Position numbers and translations under genes: made by a program
In this document: positions 22,475 to 33,911 of the stretch, in pieces
Numbering within the stretch: the stretch's first letter is position 1
Layout of the letters: each line of letters begins with the position of its first letter
Assembly: GCA_944470555.2 (NCBI GenBank)
Contig: OX104130.1
Span: 52,423,491 to 52,487,490 of the forward strand
DNA length: 64,000 bases
DNA from: Heterobilharzia americana
Lineage: Eukaryota; Platyhelminthes; Trematoda; Strigeidida; Schistosomatidae
Reading direction: 5' to 3'
Notes under the pieces: generated by a model
Databases searched by the model: none
Told to the model about the DNA's origin: nothing
Seen by the model: only the letters and a program-made list of their open reading frames with translations

Positions 22475-23260
22475 AAGAAGAACATAGTAGAAAACAGAAC
22501 AATAAAGTTACAAGTGAAAATTAGGTCAAAATATTCGTCTGAACACAATATTTTTCTGCATAAACAATAGTCTAAGCATTTACATGTGTCTTATCTTAAA
22601 TGTCAAAAACATCATCGCCGTCATCGTCAACAATAACAACAATTTTATAGCCAAAACGACAACAACAAACGAAATGAAAAAAAATAATTACAACTTTTAA
22701 AATGTACAAGTATGTCAATGAAGTTGTTAAGTTTTATATGTGTATTCTTTTTTGCATAAATTATCATAGAGATAAGATAAAACAAAAATTTGAATGAAGA
22801 CTTTTGTCATGTACAACCTCGAAAAATGAATTTTCTTGCGGTAATGAAAGGAAAAAAGTTGAATTGTATCAGTATGTCTAGTTATTGATAACATGTACTT
22901 GTAAAAATTTCACTTTTCATATTATATATGATACAAATGAGTTAGAAGTGACTTAACATTTATCTTTTGAAGAAAAAATTGATCTACACAAATAATAAGA
23001 ATACTTATAGTTGAAAGCTTTCGGCTAATTTAATACACAGAGAAACTTCATAGATGTAAATAACTGTTTGACGGATTGAATGACGGACTATGTTGATATC
23101 AATATGTGAAACTATAAACCGATCCTTAAAGTACACGCATAAACAATGTGAAAATTATCATCCTAGAAAAATGGTGAAAATAAATTTAACTGAATATGTC
23201 GACTAGAACAGTTGTAATACAGATAATAAGAAGCAAGAAAGCAGCTGCTCGAATCTGTTT
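21740..23260. other. AT-rich intergenic sequence with TA microsatellite
   Basis: Apart from the TA array at 22402-22472 nothing was recognised. Confidence 0.35.
22402..22472. repeat. (TA)n microsatellite
   Basis: About 35 uninterrupted dinucleotide units. Confidence 0.97.
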
Positions 23261-23272
23261 ATCATTTCCTAG

Positions 23273-23524
23273 ATGACCAGTCGTTGTTACTTACTGAGTT
23301 TTGCAGTTTCTATGTGTACTTACAACTTTAAGTACTTCTGTGAAGAAACTTATATAGGCTGTACTACTAGGCAACTTAACAGATGTGTTGCTGAGTCTCT
23401 ACCTTCACATCTGAGAAAGGGACAGATAAAATCCATAACACGCCCTATCTTATCTCAGCTGGTTGATAGTGGTTACTCAGTAGATAGGATCGATGCTTTC
23501 AAGATTATCACTGTGAATACCTGA
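23273..23524 (+). pseudogene. Penelope-like GIY-YIG endonuclease remnant
   Basis: 83 codons. FCEETYIGCTTRQLNRCVAE (residues 24-43) is the GIY-YIG start (TYIG, with the R of TTRQL). It is followed by SLPSHLRKGQIKSITRPILS and HSVDRIEAF-like SVDRIDAFKII, as in the C-terminal nuclease of Penelope elements. The reverse transcriptase part is missing upstream. Confidence 0.7.
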
Positions 23525-23739
23525 GATTGACGTGGTTTGATGGACTGGTACTATTAATACCGTGTGATGATTGTGCAGATGATAATACAAAACTATTTAT
23601 AACTAACGTATATGATCTAAACACCATGGATATTGCATTGTAAACAGCCCAAGTGTTTACTTGGTTGCGTAAGATAAAATGGTTCCTCAGCGGTGACAAG
23701 AACATCCTAAACAAACAATGATATAATGTATGCAATAAA

Positions 23740-24480
23740 ATTCAAGATCCGAAACACTATAGACAGACAAACGAAATCAACGTAGAACTTCGCATACAGG
23801 TGCATTGGCTCAAGTTGTCACATTTCACAGTAGTATACAAAGACCAGGTGGAAGAAAAACTGATATTAAAGTAGACAAAATTGTGTGAGAGAATAAACAA
23901 TTTGAAGATAACGGTTATTGAAAATATTCAAGCTTTAGAGATATCAAGGAGTGAATACATCTGAGCTATTCTGACCGATTTTTAGCCATGTCACCAAATC
24001 TCCTCGACCACTGATTCTTATCGTTTCCAGAACCTCAGCTAAGCAGTCTACATCTCCTAACGTGGCTTAGACCAATAGTCAGGACTTCATGGACTGGTGC
24101 CAACTCTTCATCTGGCCACCCTGAACCCTTTTCCAAACTAACCCAACTTCTCCTAGCATGGGGCATCAAGGAGAGAATTGCTCGCTACGCGCAGTACATG
24201 CCCAGGTCATTTCAGTAGACACTCACAACCTCATCAACCAACTTGACTGGTACCATTCGCCTGACCTCAACATTGGTCACATGGTGATTCCATCAAACGC
24301 GAGGAATACCACGAAGACACCTGTGATCAACACCTTGTAACCCCTTCATGTCGTCCACTTTGAACGGCCATGTCTCACAGACACACACTGCGATAGAACG
24401 AACTGTAGCTCAGTACACTCGTCGCCAGTCGGCAACACAGGTGGCATAAGTTGATAAATGCCTTCTAGGCCTTCTCTATA
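23740..24480 (-). mobile_element. family A non-LTR retrotransposon, 3' portion
   Basis: Minus-strand frames show HRCLRGIPRV followed by WNHHVTNVEVRRMVPVK and DEVVSVY (about 24310-24220), the C-terminal block of a non-LTR element that recurs in this window. The 3' tail runs to about 23740. Family A copies share the C-terminal pattern GRCxLPxW...NQWLExL..MA. Stops interrupt every frame. The family was not assigned to a named schistosome element. Confidence 0.6.
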
Positions 24481-25815
24481 GCCTCGCCTGGTTAACCAGT
24501 TCACTGGTTACTAGCCGGCCCTAGACCCAGATAAAGAGGGAAGGTTGCACATAGGACTAGCAACCCCACCCCGGAAAACCAATCCAATCGCTAAACAAAC
24601 TCAAAACACAAACAAAATATAACACATAAAAACAAACTTATTCCTCGCTGGAATCACACAGACAAAATGATGCCAGTTGGTGTAAGCCTTCAAGAAGCCA
24701 GTCGGCCAATGTGTATTCTCTTCACTCGATCAAAGCAAAAGTAAGAATGAGGACATGAATGTCCACACCATGTATGAACCTAGCAAGGCTACCCAGAAAT
24801 GAGGAGGTATGGCATAGAAGTGCTAGGAATCTGCGCGAATCTCCGGATCGAATGGAAGTGGACTCTCCAAACTGTCAACTCGAGAGTCAATCATCTACTC
24901 CGATATTCTCACCCAGACGAAAACCACAAACGAGCACACTGAGTTCTGCAGTACCTATCATGATGTCTCCAACAACATCGAAGGCTCTCATGCAGTGGAA
25001 ATCAGTCTCCTCCAGTATCAACATCATGACCGAAAGATGGATTCAACTCACAAGGAAGGAAAGTCACAATCATTCAATGTCACGCCACACAACTACAAAT
25101 AATGCAGATGAAGAGAAGAAGGGGGAATTCTACAGGTAACTGTAATCAGTAGTGGACAAGACCTCAATCCAGTTGGCGACATCAAAATCCATTCCACTGG
25201 GTGGGTGACATGAATACCAAACTGGGAGCAGGAAGAGAACTCATCATCATGGGTTGAGAAGCACTCGGTGAAATGATGGATGAGAATGGCGAATTGTTTG
25301 CAGACTTCTGCGCATTCAACGATTTGGTGATTGTAGGCAGTGTGTACAAACACAAGGATATTCGCAAAGCGACATGCATTTGATTTCACCAGATGAACAC
25401 AATAAAAATCAGATCAACTTCATCTCAATTTGAAGAAGTGGAGACGCAGACTACTGAACACAAGATCAGATCAAGAAGGGGGCAGATGTAGGTTCACACC
25501 ACTATCTAGTGCAGGAAACCTACATTGAAAATCAAGTTGAAAGCCTTCACAGAAGTTGGTGATAGACCACAGTTCAAGTTCAACACCCAGAACAGAAACT
25601 GAAGGACGAAACTACAAAGGAATCTTCAAATTAGCCACCAAGACAAAATGGGAGATATCGAAGAACATCCCTGAAGAAACCTGCGTGTAAGAACACTGGA
25701 ACTCTTTGATAGCTATGTGGAAAGAAACCTGCATAGCAGTATCAGGAAGGAGAAGAAAAAAGATAAGGAATGATCTCGACGCACACATGGAAGCTGATGG
25801 AACAGGGAGAGGAGG

Positions 25816-26310
25816 ATGGTGAAGCAGAAGATAAACCAGTGCGAGGATAAACGACAAGAAGAGGAACGGAGTACAACGTATAAAACACTGGACAGAGAAG
25901 TGAAGAAGAGTGCACGCAAAGACAAAAGACACTTTCAAGACACACTGGCAAGTGAGGCAGAACAGGCTGCTGGTAGAAGAGACCTGACAACATTGTATCA
26001 AATAACCAGGTTACTATCCGGGAAGAGATCAATGCAGACGCAACCAATGAAAGATAGTGAAGGAAACTTAGTTACCACCAAAGAAGAGAAACAAAGGAAA
26101 CGATGGACTGACCACTTCAAAAAACTCTTGAATCAACCACCACCAACATCACCACCGCTGCAACTCGTCCAAAAATACCACCAGCAGCCCAGCCACAGAA
26201 CTACAAGTGAACACAAGCCCTCCGACGAAAGTCTGGGTCCTGAACGCCATAAAGTTACTGAAATCCGTGGAGGCAGCAGGACCGGATGGAATCCCGCAAT
26301 GAAGCACTGA
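25816..26310 (+). pseudogene. RTE linker region between endonuclease and RT
   Basis: 164 codons, Lys/Glu/Gln-rich, covering the region between the endonuclease and the RT palm. The Lys-rich run KKSARKDKRHFQDTLASEAE is typical of this linker. The true AAGPDGIPQ motif is in another frame just upstream of 26300, so this frame shifts near its end. Confidence 0.55.
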
Positions 26311-26480
26311 GAACAGACGCAGAGACAACAGCGGACATGCTCACACCACGACTGCAGAAGGTTTGGAAGGAAGGAAATGTACCTGCCCATTGATTGGAAG
26401 GACTACCCTGTCAAACTTCCAAACAATGAAGAACTAAGTCATTGTGAGAACTGGCACGGAATCATGCTCCTGTCCACACC

Positions 26481-27323
26481 ATGCAAAATATTATGCCGCA
26501 CCTCCCGGAGAGACTAAACAATGCACTAGATTCAAAGTTGTCACCGCAACAAGCTGACTGGCTGGATGGATGGATGGCGTCTCGAAGGACAAATCATGTG
26601 ATCATCAAATCGCGTCATGTCGCTACGCATCATCATAGAACGGAGCATGGAATGACAGTCAACTCCCTACCTTACTTCAACTTCATCGATTTTGAAAAGG
26701 CCTTCGGTCGAAGCGTCGACCGAGAAGTAATTTGGCAGGTGGCTGATTCAACACTACGCTTTCAGTGCCAGGAACCCTTATCAACCTCATTCAACAGCTA
26801 CATGCCATATGCTATATGCCGAGTAATCCACAATGGAAAGCTAAGTAACGCCTTTGAAGTGAAGACAGGAGTAAGACAAGCCTCCTGCCTACTGTCACCC
26901 ATGATCTTCCTGATCGTGCTGGACTGGATCATGCAGCAAACCGTGAGGAGTGAGAAAAGGGGCATACGCTGGACCAATGAAAAGTCCCTGGAAGAAGATT
27001 TGGATTTCGCCAATGATCTATTTTTAATATCGCACAAACTCGAAGATCTACAGGCGAAAACTAACAAGTTGACAGGAGAGACAGCAAAAACGGGACTTCA
27101 AGTGAGTGTGAATAAGACGGAGGTGATGAAGATACCAAACCAACAACAGCATCAACAACAAGCACCAATCACCATTAACGGGAGAAATCTAAAGGAAGTA
27201 GTCTCTTTCACCCACCACCTAGGCAGCATCGTTTCAACTACAGGCAGCGGCACAGACGAGGGTGTCAAAACCAGGATTGGAAAGACAGCAAGACAGGTAT
27301 TCATTAATCTGAAATCAGTGTGA
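26481..27323 (+). pseudogene. RTE reverse transcriptase core, catalytic site mutated
   Basis: 280 codons, the longest open stretch in the window. Motif A is YFNFIDFEKAFGRSVDREVI (residues about 68-87). Motif B is a GVRQASCLLSPMIFLIVLDW. Motif C reads LDFANDLFLISHKLEDLQ, so the catalytic FADD has become FAND. The thumb/C-terminal block is INGRNLKEVVSFTHHLGSIV and GKTARQVFINLK. Loss of the second Asp means the enzyme could not polymerise. The same region in the 63 kb copy reads LANDDLCLM. Confidence 0.8.
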
Positions 27324-27818
27324 AGTTCAACTGCACTCAGCACAAACAGCAAGACCTGGATTTTTAACACCAATTCAGTCAAGTCAGAGTTGCTATGTGA
27401 TGGTTCACAAAATTGGAGTGTCACGAAAAGCATTTCCAATACACTACTAACATTCCTCAACAGCTGCTTACGCTTGATGCTGAAGATAAGATGACCTGGA
27501 AGAATAAGCAATAAGGAACTCTGGCTAGCTGGCTGTCAACGAACCAACCAAGAACCCATCGCCCAACGAATGTGGGGAAGAGGAAAGTGAAGATGGAACG
27601 GGCCTAAACTGAGACCATTCGGAGACATCACGCACCAGGCACTCCAGTGGAACCCACATGGGAAACGACGAGTTGTGGGTGTGAGGGTAACAGGGAGATC
27701 ATGTAAGGAAGAAATGAAAGCTTGTGGGCAGTCATAGTGCCAGGTTCAAAAGACTGAAGAGAAGGGAGTGGAATGGTGACGTGCTACTGAAGCCCTATGT
27801 TCCACTAGGAACCCAAGG

Positions 27819-27819
<1 letters not shown>

Positions 27820-27865
<46 letters not shown>
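27820..27865. repeat. (AAT)n tail of RTE
   Basis: About 15 AAT units directly after the RTE 3' end sequence TTCCACTAGGAACCCAAGGG. Such tails are part of RTE insertions. Confidence 0.9.
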
Positions 27866-28290
27866 GGCCTTCACTATCCGAGCTGAAGTTTCGTCAATAA
27901 ACAGGGCATTCGGTCTGATGCGACTCCTTGAGTAATGAAGTGGTTGACACATTCCACTACTTCACTCCCTATCATTAAACTAGAAGTGGTTGCAGACTAG
28001 TCCTGGAGCACCATCTTAAATTTAACAGGTGCCAGACAGACGCACACCAAAAAACGTGGATTTCTGCTCAATGAGTCCAAAAGATCCTGCATTTCGTCAG
28101 CGTTTTCATCTGGCAGGACAATATCGTTTGAATACTCCAAGTCAACGTGATAACTGCCAGGGAGTAGATCAATCCCTGTGAAGTCAGACGTACTTAAGGT
28201 TATGCCCATTAGTGTATTCATAACGAAGTTTAATAGGAATGGTGATGGTTAGCATCCCTGGCTCAAATTACTAGTTATCGTCAATTCTGA
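27866..28290 (-). mobile_element. family A reverse transcriptase fragment
   Basis: The frame 28221-27997 reads STSDFTGIDLLPGSYHVDLE, then YSNDIVLPDENADEMQDLLD. This is a non-LTR motif C (YADD changed to YSND) with its usual neighbourhood. A C-terminal piece (DEISARI in another frame, about 27900) follows. It directly abuts the RTE tail. Confidence 0.65.
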
Positions 28291-28640
28291 TGACAACATC
28301 GCGGGTAAAAATATCATTATATGAGGCACATTAACCCCAAGCAACACAACAGTCTCGGCATACAACGAGATATACGGAACAGAATAGTGAGATTCATAAT
28401 GTGCACACAACAGTGAGATATTTCCGCAGCAATGTTTCTTTTTTTTTAACACAACTGACTGTTAACGTATAAATGGTATTACTGTGTGAAAAAAAGATCC
28501 ATAAGTGTTCAACTGAAAACCAACTGACTTTATCCAACTCCATAGTCAGTACAAACTGAAATGGGATATTATATGGGAAATAACATGCTTTATGTCATAG
28601 GCTTGGAAGATTATGTTCAACATAAATAGAAGTGTACCAT

Positions 28641-28806
28641 GTTGGTGACTAGCAGTGGGATCTAGGATGCCAGTTTCGTTCTAGTTCGGAAACGTTAGCT
28701 GGATGTACTTGCACCCCATTGAGTGGTGTTTTTCCGACTGAGACTCGAACCTTGTACCTATCGCTTTAAACGCCAAAGCGATGTCCACTAGGGGATGAGA
28801 GCCACC
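28641..28806 (-). mobile_element. SM-alpha-like SINE, hammerhead decayed
   Basis: Minus strand: CTAGTGGACATCGCTTTGGC, B-box-like AGGTTCGAGTCTC, CACCACTCAATGGGGTGCAA, GTACATCCAG, core CTAACGT (G5 and A9 lost), AACGAAA, CTGGCATC, CTAGATCCC, ending CACTGCTAGTCACC. The head is among the best preserved. Confidence 0.72.
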
Positions 28807-28809
28807 TTT

Positions 28810-30740
28810 TGTGCAACGGGTATCCCCGTTGCACAAGGTCAAATTCTGGCGAATAATTATAACATAAGTGAGGTAAAGTGAAATCTCCTCTGACCTGATT
28901 GGTAGATTAATCTCAGCGTGAATGTGGGCTCCCAAACTCACCGGCGCAAAACACACAAATTCTCCGTTCAAATGTTTACTTAAAGACTTGTCCGGTACAT
29001 TCAGTGATGAATAATCCATTTGGTTTCATCGTCCATGGTTGTGTCAAAGTGTTTCTCATCTCTCACTATATTTTGTTGATACGAATATGAGTGGATCTCC
29101 ACTTGTCAGTGTCACTGAAAATCAGGTAAATGTTAAGGAAATACATTTACAACACAAAATAAAGGTGACTAACTGAATTCATTCGACTTTCAGGTGTAAA
29201 TACATCATTTTTACATATAGATGTACTGAATGGTAGTTAACCTTAGTACATGTAAGAACTTGAGTCTACATCTCAATAACTGTGATTGAGTTTATAGACT
29301 ACTTCATCAAGTGAACATTTCCTCGACTAACTGATAATCAGAACTGGATGCAAAGTGCTCCACTGATGATTACTTGGCAGTCAGTGTTTTTGAATTATCA
29401 AGGGACTTATATCAAGATAGAATAAGTACTATTTTATTCCAGACAATATTTCCGATACGGTTTGGAATCTATAGTAATGTAATATTGCAACGAAAATGGT
29501 CACTTTCACGTTTTAATGGAAATCATTGTAGCAGTTAAGTTATGTAAGTAATAATAGTAATGAAGACAATAACACATGCATAATTGCAAGGATGAAATAA
29601 CTGTTTATTTACAATGATGAAGTTGATAAGTTTTGATGTAACCTTTTTACTTGAAACAATGTACTACAGTTAAATAAGGTACGGTTAGATTTCGTATCCA
29701 GTCAAAAGAGCTTTCATAAGGGTTAGAAAATATAAACCATAGACAGAAAATTAGAACACTTCCAGTGAATACCATCGTTTCTAACTAGATCATAGTGGGA
29801 TTCGAAGGAAAAACCAAATCACGACAGGAATACAATCAGAGGCTTCAGGGGTCATAGACTCCCTTTATTTGACTTAACTAATAGTCGTACTGTTAACCAG
29901 TCCCATCGACACATTCACATGCTAATGGGGAGCTGACTACACTCAACATTGAAATCAAGTCCTCCGGAAACACTACCTGATTTAATTAGGCAAACAGAGA
30001 AGAACAACTTCATCCGTATGTGAACACGTAATGGACTAAGACCGTTCAGTTCGTCATGACTCAATCTCTTGAGTTAATTAACAGAGCTTAGTTGAACTAC
30101 TCTGAAAATGTATTTTCCTAGTATTTATGCATAATTTTACTACACTTCAATTTGTATATTCCACTTTGTTGATCATCATTACCGTTTTACACTCTCCTAA
30201 CAGCACATGACCAATGCTTTACTTCTTAACTACTTTTGGATTTTCTCTACTTGCACTAAACCCCTTCACTATCACCAACTGCGAGTGACTGTAAACGCCC
30301 ATCTAGCAACTACTGAGATAACTAACTAGGCTTCTGTATTTTATGAAAAACTACCATTCTAGCAGGAATACTGAGATCTGATTGGCTAACCAGCAGTTTC
30401 TAGGGTGGCTCTTAAAGTTGCTCACTAATTACATCATGTGTATAGTGTGTGTGTAACCTCTTACTGCAACTGCATGAAATTTTGCCAATAACAAACAGCT
30501 TTAAAATCAAGTCGCTGGAAGTAAATATTTCTCTGATGATTAAAGATCTCATCCCCTTAATTTTTGATTTCTGTTCAATCAAACAGTCTCGATGTCCAAT
30601 TGGTCATCAAAAAGTGCTTTATGACATGTTACTTGTGAGAAAATTAGTTTTCCACCAGTACCGAAATATCTCCACAGTGACCCGATCTGAAACATCTTTG
30701 TTTTAAATTACTAGCAGAAGTATTGTTGATTATTCGAAGC
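28810..30740. other. AT-rich intergenic sequence, nothing recognised
   Basis: A 112-codon minus frame begins in this stretch at 29019 but runs into the SINE at 28641-28806, so it is not a gene. No other signal was seen. Confidence 0.35.
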
Positions 30741-30743
30741 AAC

Positions 30744-30745
<2 letters not shown>

Positions 30746-30839
<94 letters not shown>
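30746..30839. repeat. (TA)n microsatellite, the longest in the window
   Basis: About 47 uninterrupted dinucleotide units. Confidence 0.97.
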
Positions 30840-30842
<3 letters not shown>

Positions 30843-31514
30843 TTGAAGCATACAAATTAGTAGCACACTTGTAGCATATATTTCATATTGCTTTGTTGGT
30901 ATATTTAATACTTCATAACTGAACATTTGTTAACTTGTACTTGTTTTTAATTTTTGTCGGCTTGTCTATCAATTCAACATCCAAAATTATACTCCGCGTT
31001 GTCTCTTGCTATTTACACTGTCTATGGCTGATGGATTAGCAGTGTCGGGGATAATAAGAAAGGCGGCAATAGTATTTCAGGAACTGTACATAGATTTGGA
31101 GTCAGATAACTGGGCTCGACAAACTTTCACAGGAGAGCCAGTGTTAATAAAGCTGTATAGAATAAAGCACGAAGCTTAAAAGTTGTCAATAAACGAAGTA
31201 ACAATTAAACTAATCTAGAAGCAGTCACTCTGTTGTTAAATTGTATTTTTTGTATAAGGCAGGGAAGACACAATAACTAACGGGGTTAATTTTTTTTATA
31301 GAGTGAAGTTTTGAAAAACACAGCGGGACACAACAACTTGATATTCCAACTACGGGAGAGATGCCCACAAGATACTGCAAATAACAAATATATTCAAGTG
31401 AGAGAGAAAATTCAGTTAATAAAGTTCAGAACGCCCATCGATTCAGACGCAAGAAACATAGGTCACGCACACCTAGTTACCGTCTGCTCAGTGGTGGCTA
31501 AAATAAAGCATAGC

Positions 31515-31835
31515 ATCAGTTCTTGAAATCTCTGGTTGTTGGTCTCAGCTGTATAGAGGTATACAGAGTTGCCGGTTGGGCTCCGCATGACAAAAAAAAA
31601 CTGATGGTTGGAGACTTGGTGATATGGCTCAGAATCTACCTCAATGGTGCAGATGCACCTACACATTATCTGGATTTGAATAGTCATTATCGAACTTTGC
31701 TATTTTCCTATCGCTCTTTATGTTTATCCACCTTTGGAATACTTTCTTCCTCACTTCTTCATCTTTCATCTTGATGCCTCCTACCTTGACGTGCGATATG
31801 AGGCGTGGTAACTTGGGTCGTTACACGCAATTTGA
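31515..31835 (+). mobile_element. family A 3'-end copy
   Basis: Decayed C-terminal codons read HEISGCWSQL, WRLGDMAQNLPQWCRCTYTL and then the family 3' tail (TTTCATCTTGATGCCTCCTA, GGTAACTTGGGTCGTTACAC). The same tail occurs at 60.5 kb in the same orientation and at 56.5 kb inverted. Confidence 0.6.
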
Positions 31836-32057
31836 TGCTGATTGAGTGACTGACTGAAAACAAGCATTAGAATGTCCACTGAAATGTACGCAAGGATTTT
31901 TCGTATCTAACATGTTCTAGAGTCAATATTACACAAAACGCCATGAAACTGAAAACCGTTTAGAAAGAAAATAACAAAACATGTATGCTGGCAGTAAGTG
32001 AATTAGCGTCAAAACATTGAACCAAAGGGAATGAGAATGAGACTAATTTTCAGACAC

Positions 32058-32063
32058 TTTATT
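32058..32063 (-). promoter_or_regulatory. polyadenylation signal AATAAA of the PUDP gene
   Basis: AATAAA on the minus strand, 20 bp past the stop codon at 32086-32084. Distance and strand fit the gene. Confidence 0.7.
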
Positions 32064-32083
32064 GAAATATGAATAGTGGTCAT

Positions 32084-32374
32084 CTACAAAGAATCTTCGA
32101 ATGCGGGGAGACCGAATTGTTCCGGTTTAAATTCACACAAACTATTCAGCCTAGTTACACGTGAGACATCAGAGGGTGAAATTGACTTCAAAGAAATCCC
32201 AGGTGGTTCTCTTGGGTCAGGAATCCAAACAACATGCATTCCGGCTGACAGTGCAGCCTCGACTCCATTCGGAGAATCTTCAAATACTAGAACTTCATCT
32301 AAGTGAGCTGGAGGAGTTTGAAACCTGTTGGCAGCAGCCAAAAAGATATCTGGCTTAGGTTTGCCACTTTTAAT
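32084..32374 (-). CDS. pseudouridine-5'-phosphatase, exon 2 (C-terminal half)
   Basis: The exon starts after the acceptor TGATTTTAG and continues phase 0 from exon 1, giving 96 codons and a TAG stop. SGKPKPDIFL holds the motif III lysine (K147 of the joined protein). VFEDSPNGVEAALSAGMHVV holds the motif IV acidic pair (E174, D175), which with D10/D12 of exon 1 binds Mg2+. The C-terminus FGLPAFEDSL closely follows the human HDHD1/PUDP end (FGLP). The joined protein is 238 residues, similar to family members of about 230. Confidence 0.9.
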   Translation of the reverse strand: MKSGKPKPDIFLAAANRFQTPPAHLDEVLVFEDSPNGVEAALSAGMHVVWIPDPREPPGISLKSISPSDVSRVTRLNSLCEFKPEQFGLPAFEDSL

Positions 32375-33199
32375 CTAAAATCAGAACCAATAAAAATTTG
32401 TGGGAAAATGCGTCAACCACAATGAAATCAAATACCTTTTAAGTGAAGAGACGTAACAGAACTAAAAACTGAGAGACAGACACATAAACACAATCTGATA
32501 TAATAATGAATCCAAGAAAGATGCAGAAGTCCATACAGCGAAAATAATGACACTTTCTGAATAGCATATGAGTTTATGTTGCGGAATGCAATCCATATCA
32601 ATGCTACGGAAAGATTGTACCACCTAGCTGACCAAATTGATGGAATAAGCTCTAATTCTTAAGGAATGAGAGGTTTATGCGTAAGCCTCTAATTTCATGG
32701 ACATAAACTAAACACATATGCCCAAATTTTGGTCTAAGTTAACGTGTTAGGCTGAGACATTGAGTGAAGGTCTAAGATACTACCGGAGTGATGTAGGTGA
32801 ACTTAGTATTGAATACGGGTCTCACTGTATGGAAGTCAAATGCTTAAGTCAGTTGGCCACATCTCCACTTAGGCCTATAACTACGAGTTTCCACTGTCAC
32901 ATGCTCAAGCAGCAAACTTACACACACACAAAAAAAATGTTAGATCAAAATGTCCAGGCTTTAGTATAAACATAACACCAGTACCAATTAGATAAGAAAT
33001 AGCAGAGTATACAGCATGTATAGATCCGAACGGGTGGTGCTTGTTTAATAATTCCTAACAATTCACAGGTAAAATCGATGACTTCATCGGCAGTTGCCTT
33101 AAGATGATGGTCACAGAGTTATCTAGTTTGACCACAAAACATTCAAAGTTTGGTGTTGAACTATTGATGTAGATGAATACCATGTTTTTTGAATATGCA

Positions 33200-33420
33200 T
33201 AATATTTAGTACAAACAAATAAAATCAACGCAGAACCTCCGCACAGAAGCACACCGGTTCAATTCGCCACAATTCACACTAGTATGCCAAGAGTAAGTGT
33301 ATGAGAAAGACTAATATCAAAGCAGACAAAAAGGGGTATGAGAAGATAAGTCATTTGAAAATCAAGGTTACCAAAACTGATGAAGCACTAAAAGACACTG
33401 AAGAGTGAATAAAACTGAGT
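33200..33420 (-). mobile_element. family A 3' tail inside the PUDP intron
   Basis: This stretch resembles 23770-23970 (AAATCAACG.AGAAC, GTTCAATTCGCCACAATTCA, AGTATGCCAAGA, ATATCAAAGCAGACAAAA) and the 53.55 kb copy. It lies in the 1,089 bp intron between the two PUDP exons and inherits no coding capacity. Confidence 0.45.
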
Positions 33421-33463
33421 AGATAACAAATTTTGAGGTACTCAGTGAATTCGAGTTACTTAC

Positions 33464-33889
33464 AGTGTAATCATCGCCAGAACAAACAGTATGAGACATT
33501 TTAGACATAATCCCTTGGTGGTTGGTCATTTTTTGATCAAGTTCATAACTGCAACAACCAGTAGCTAGTGCCATAGGAAAGTTATATGAAGCGAGATGAT
33601 TAATAACTTTTTCTGCACCTGGTAAGCACTTAACAGACTTCCATCTCTCTGGAGTAATGTAATTAGACTGTTTTTCAACAAATTCATCAGCACTTATGGG
33701 TAGGTTACATTCCTTTATGAGTATCTCAGCAGCTTCTTGTGGTTTTCTTCCCATCAACAACTTTTTGATGCCATAGTCAAATTTTAAATTGTACGGTTGT
33801 AAGAACTTTGACGTGAATTCAGTGTATACAGATTCTGTATCCAAAATAAGTCCATCAACATCAAATATCAAGTGGGTGATTTTGACCAT
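33464..33889 (-). CDS. PUDP: pseudouridine-5'-phosphatase (HAD hydrolase), exon 1
   Basis: Role: the family removes phosphate from pseudouridine 5'-monophosphate in the cytosol, part of nucleoside recovery from RNA breakdown; HAD phosphatases act through an aspartyl-phosphate intermediate with Mg2+. Seen: 142 codons starting MVKITHLIFDVDGLILDTES, with the nucleophile D10 and acid/base D12 (DVDG, motif I), then the cap domain (NLKFDYGIKKLLMGRKPQEA) and MALATGCC (motif II region). The exon ends with a G-DD-YT sequence at the donor GTAAGT (intron 33463-32375, 1,089 bp). The start at 33889 is chosen because it sits directly before the conserved motif I. A possible 3' splice site (TTTTTCAG) lies 14 bp upstream of it, so cis or spliced-leader trans-splicing there is plausible. 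No frameshift or missing catalytic residue. Exon 2 is at 32374-32084. A less likely reading is another HAD phosphatase with similar specificity. Confidence 0.92.
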
Positions 33890-33902
33890 ATCGGATTTGA
33901 GT

Positions 33903-33911
33903 GCTGAAAAA
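33903..33911 (-). promoter_or_regulatory. possible splice acceptor just 5' of the PUDP start codon
   Basis: On the minus strand CTTTTTCAG precedes CACTCAAATCCGAT and the ATG at 33889. Schistosomes trans-splice a leader onto part of their mRNAs, and an acceptor this close to the ATG suits that. It could equally be the end of an intron in the 5' untranslated region. Confidence 0.35.

Larger units (their letters stand above)
24497..27865 (+). mobile_element. nearly full-length RTE retrotransposon, inactivated
   Basis: The 5' region (24505-24580) recurs, inverted, at the 62.8 kb RTE, which helps to mark the element's start. Endonuclease remnants follow in broken frames: MDENGELFADFCAFNDLVIV and SVYKHKDIRKATCI (about 25275-25382). 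The RT linker AAGPDGIP is at about 26275 and the RT core at 26481-27323. The C-terminal region runs to LLKPYVPLGTQG-like codons and an (AAT)n tail at 27820-27865. At least five frame breaks or stops are visible. The order EN-RT and the simple-repeat tail fit the RTE clade (SR2-like in schistosomes). Confidence 0.85.

Noticed and set aside
25612..26047. minus-strand open frames of up to 129 codons
   Set aside because: They are antisense shadows of the Lys/Glu-rich RTE linker on the plus strand.
28681..29019. 112-codon minus-strand gene
   Set aside because: Runs through the tRNA head of the SINE at 28641-28806 and has no recognisable domain.
30711..30926. poly-Ile-Tyr proteins from TA arrays
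   Set aside because: Any frame through a TA array reads Tyr-Ile; the same artefact occurs at 22315, 8914 and 7298.
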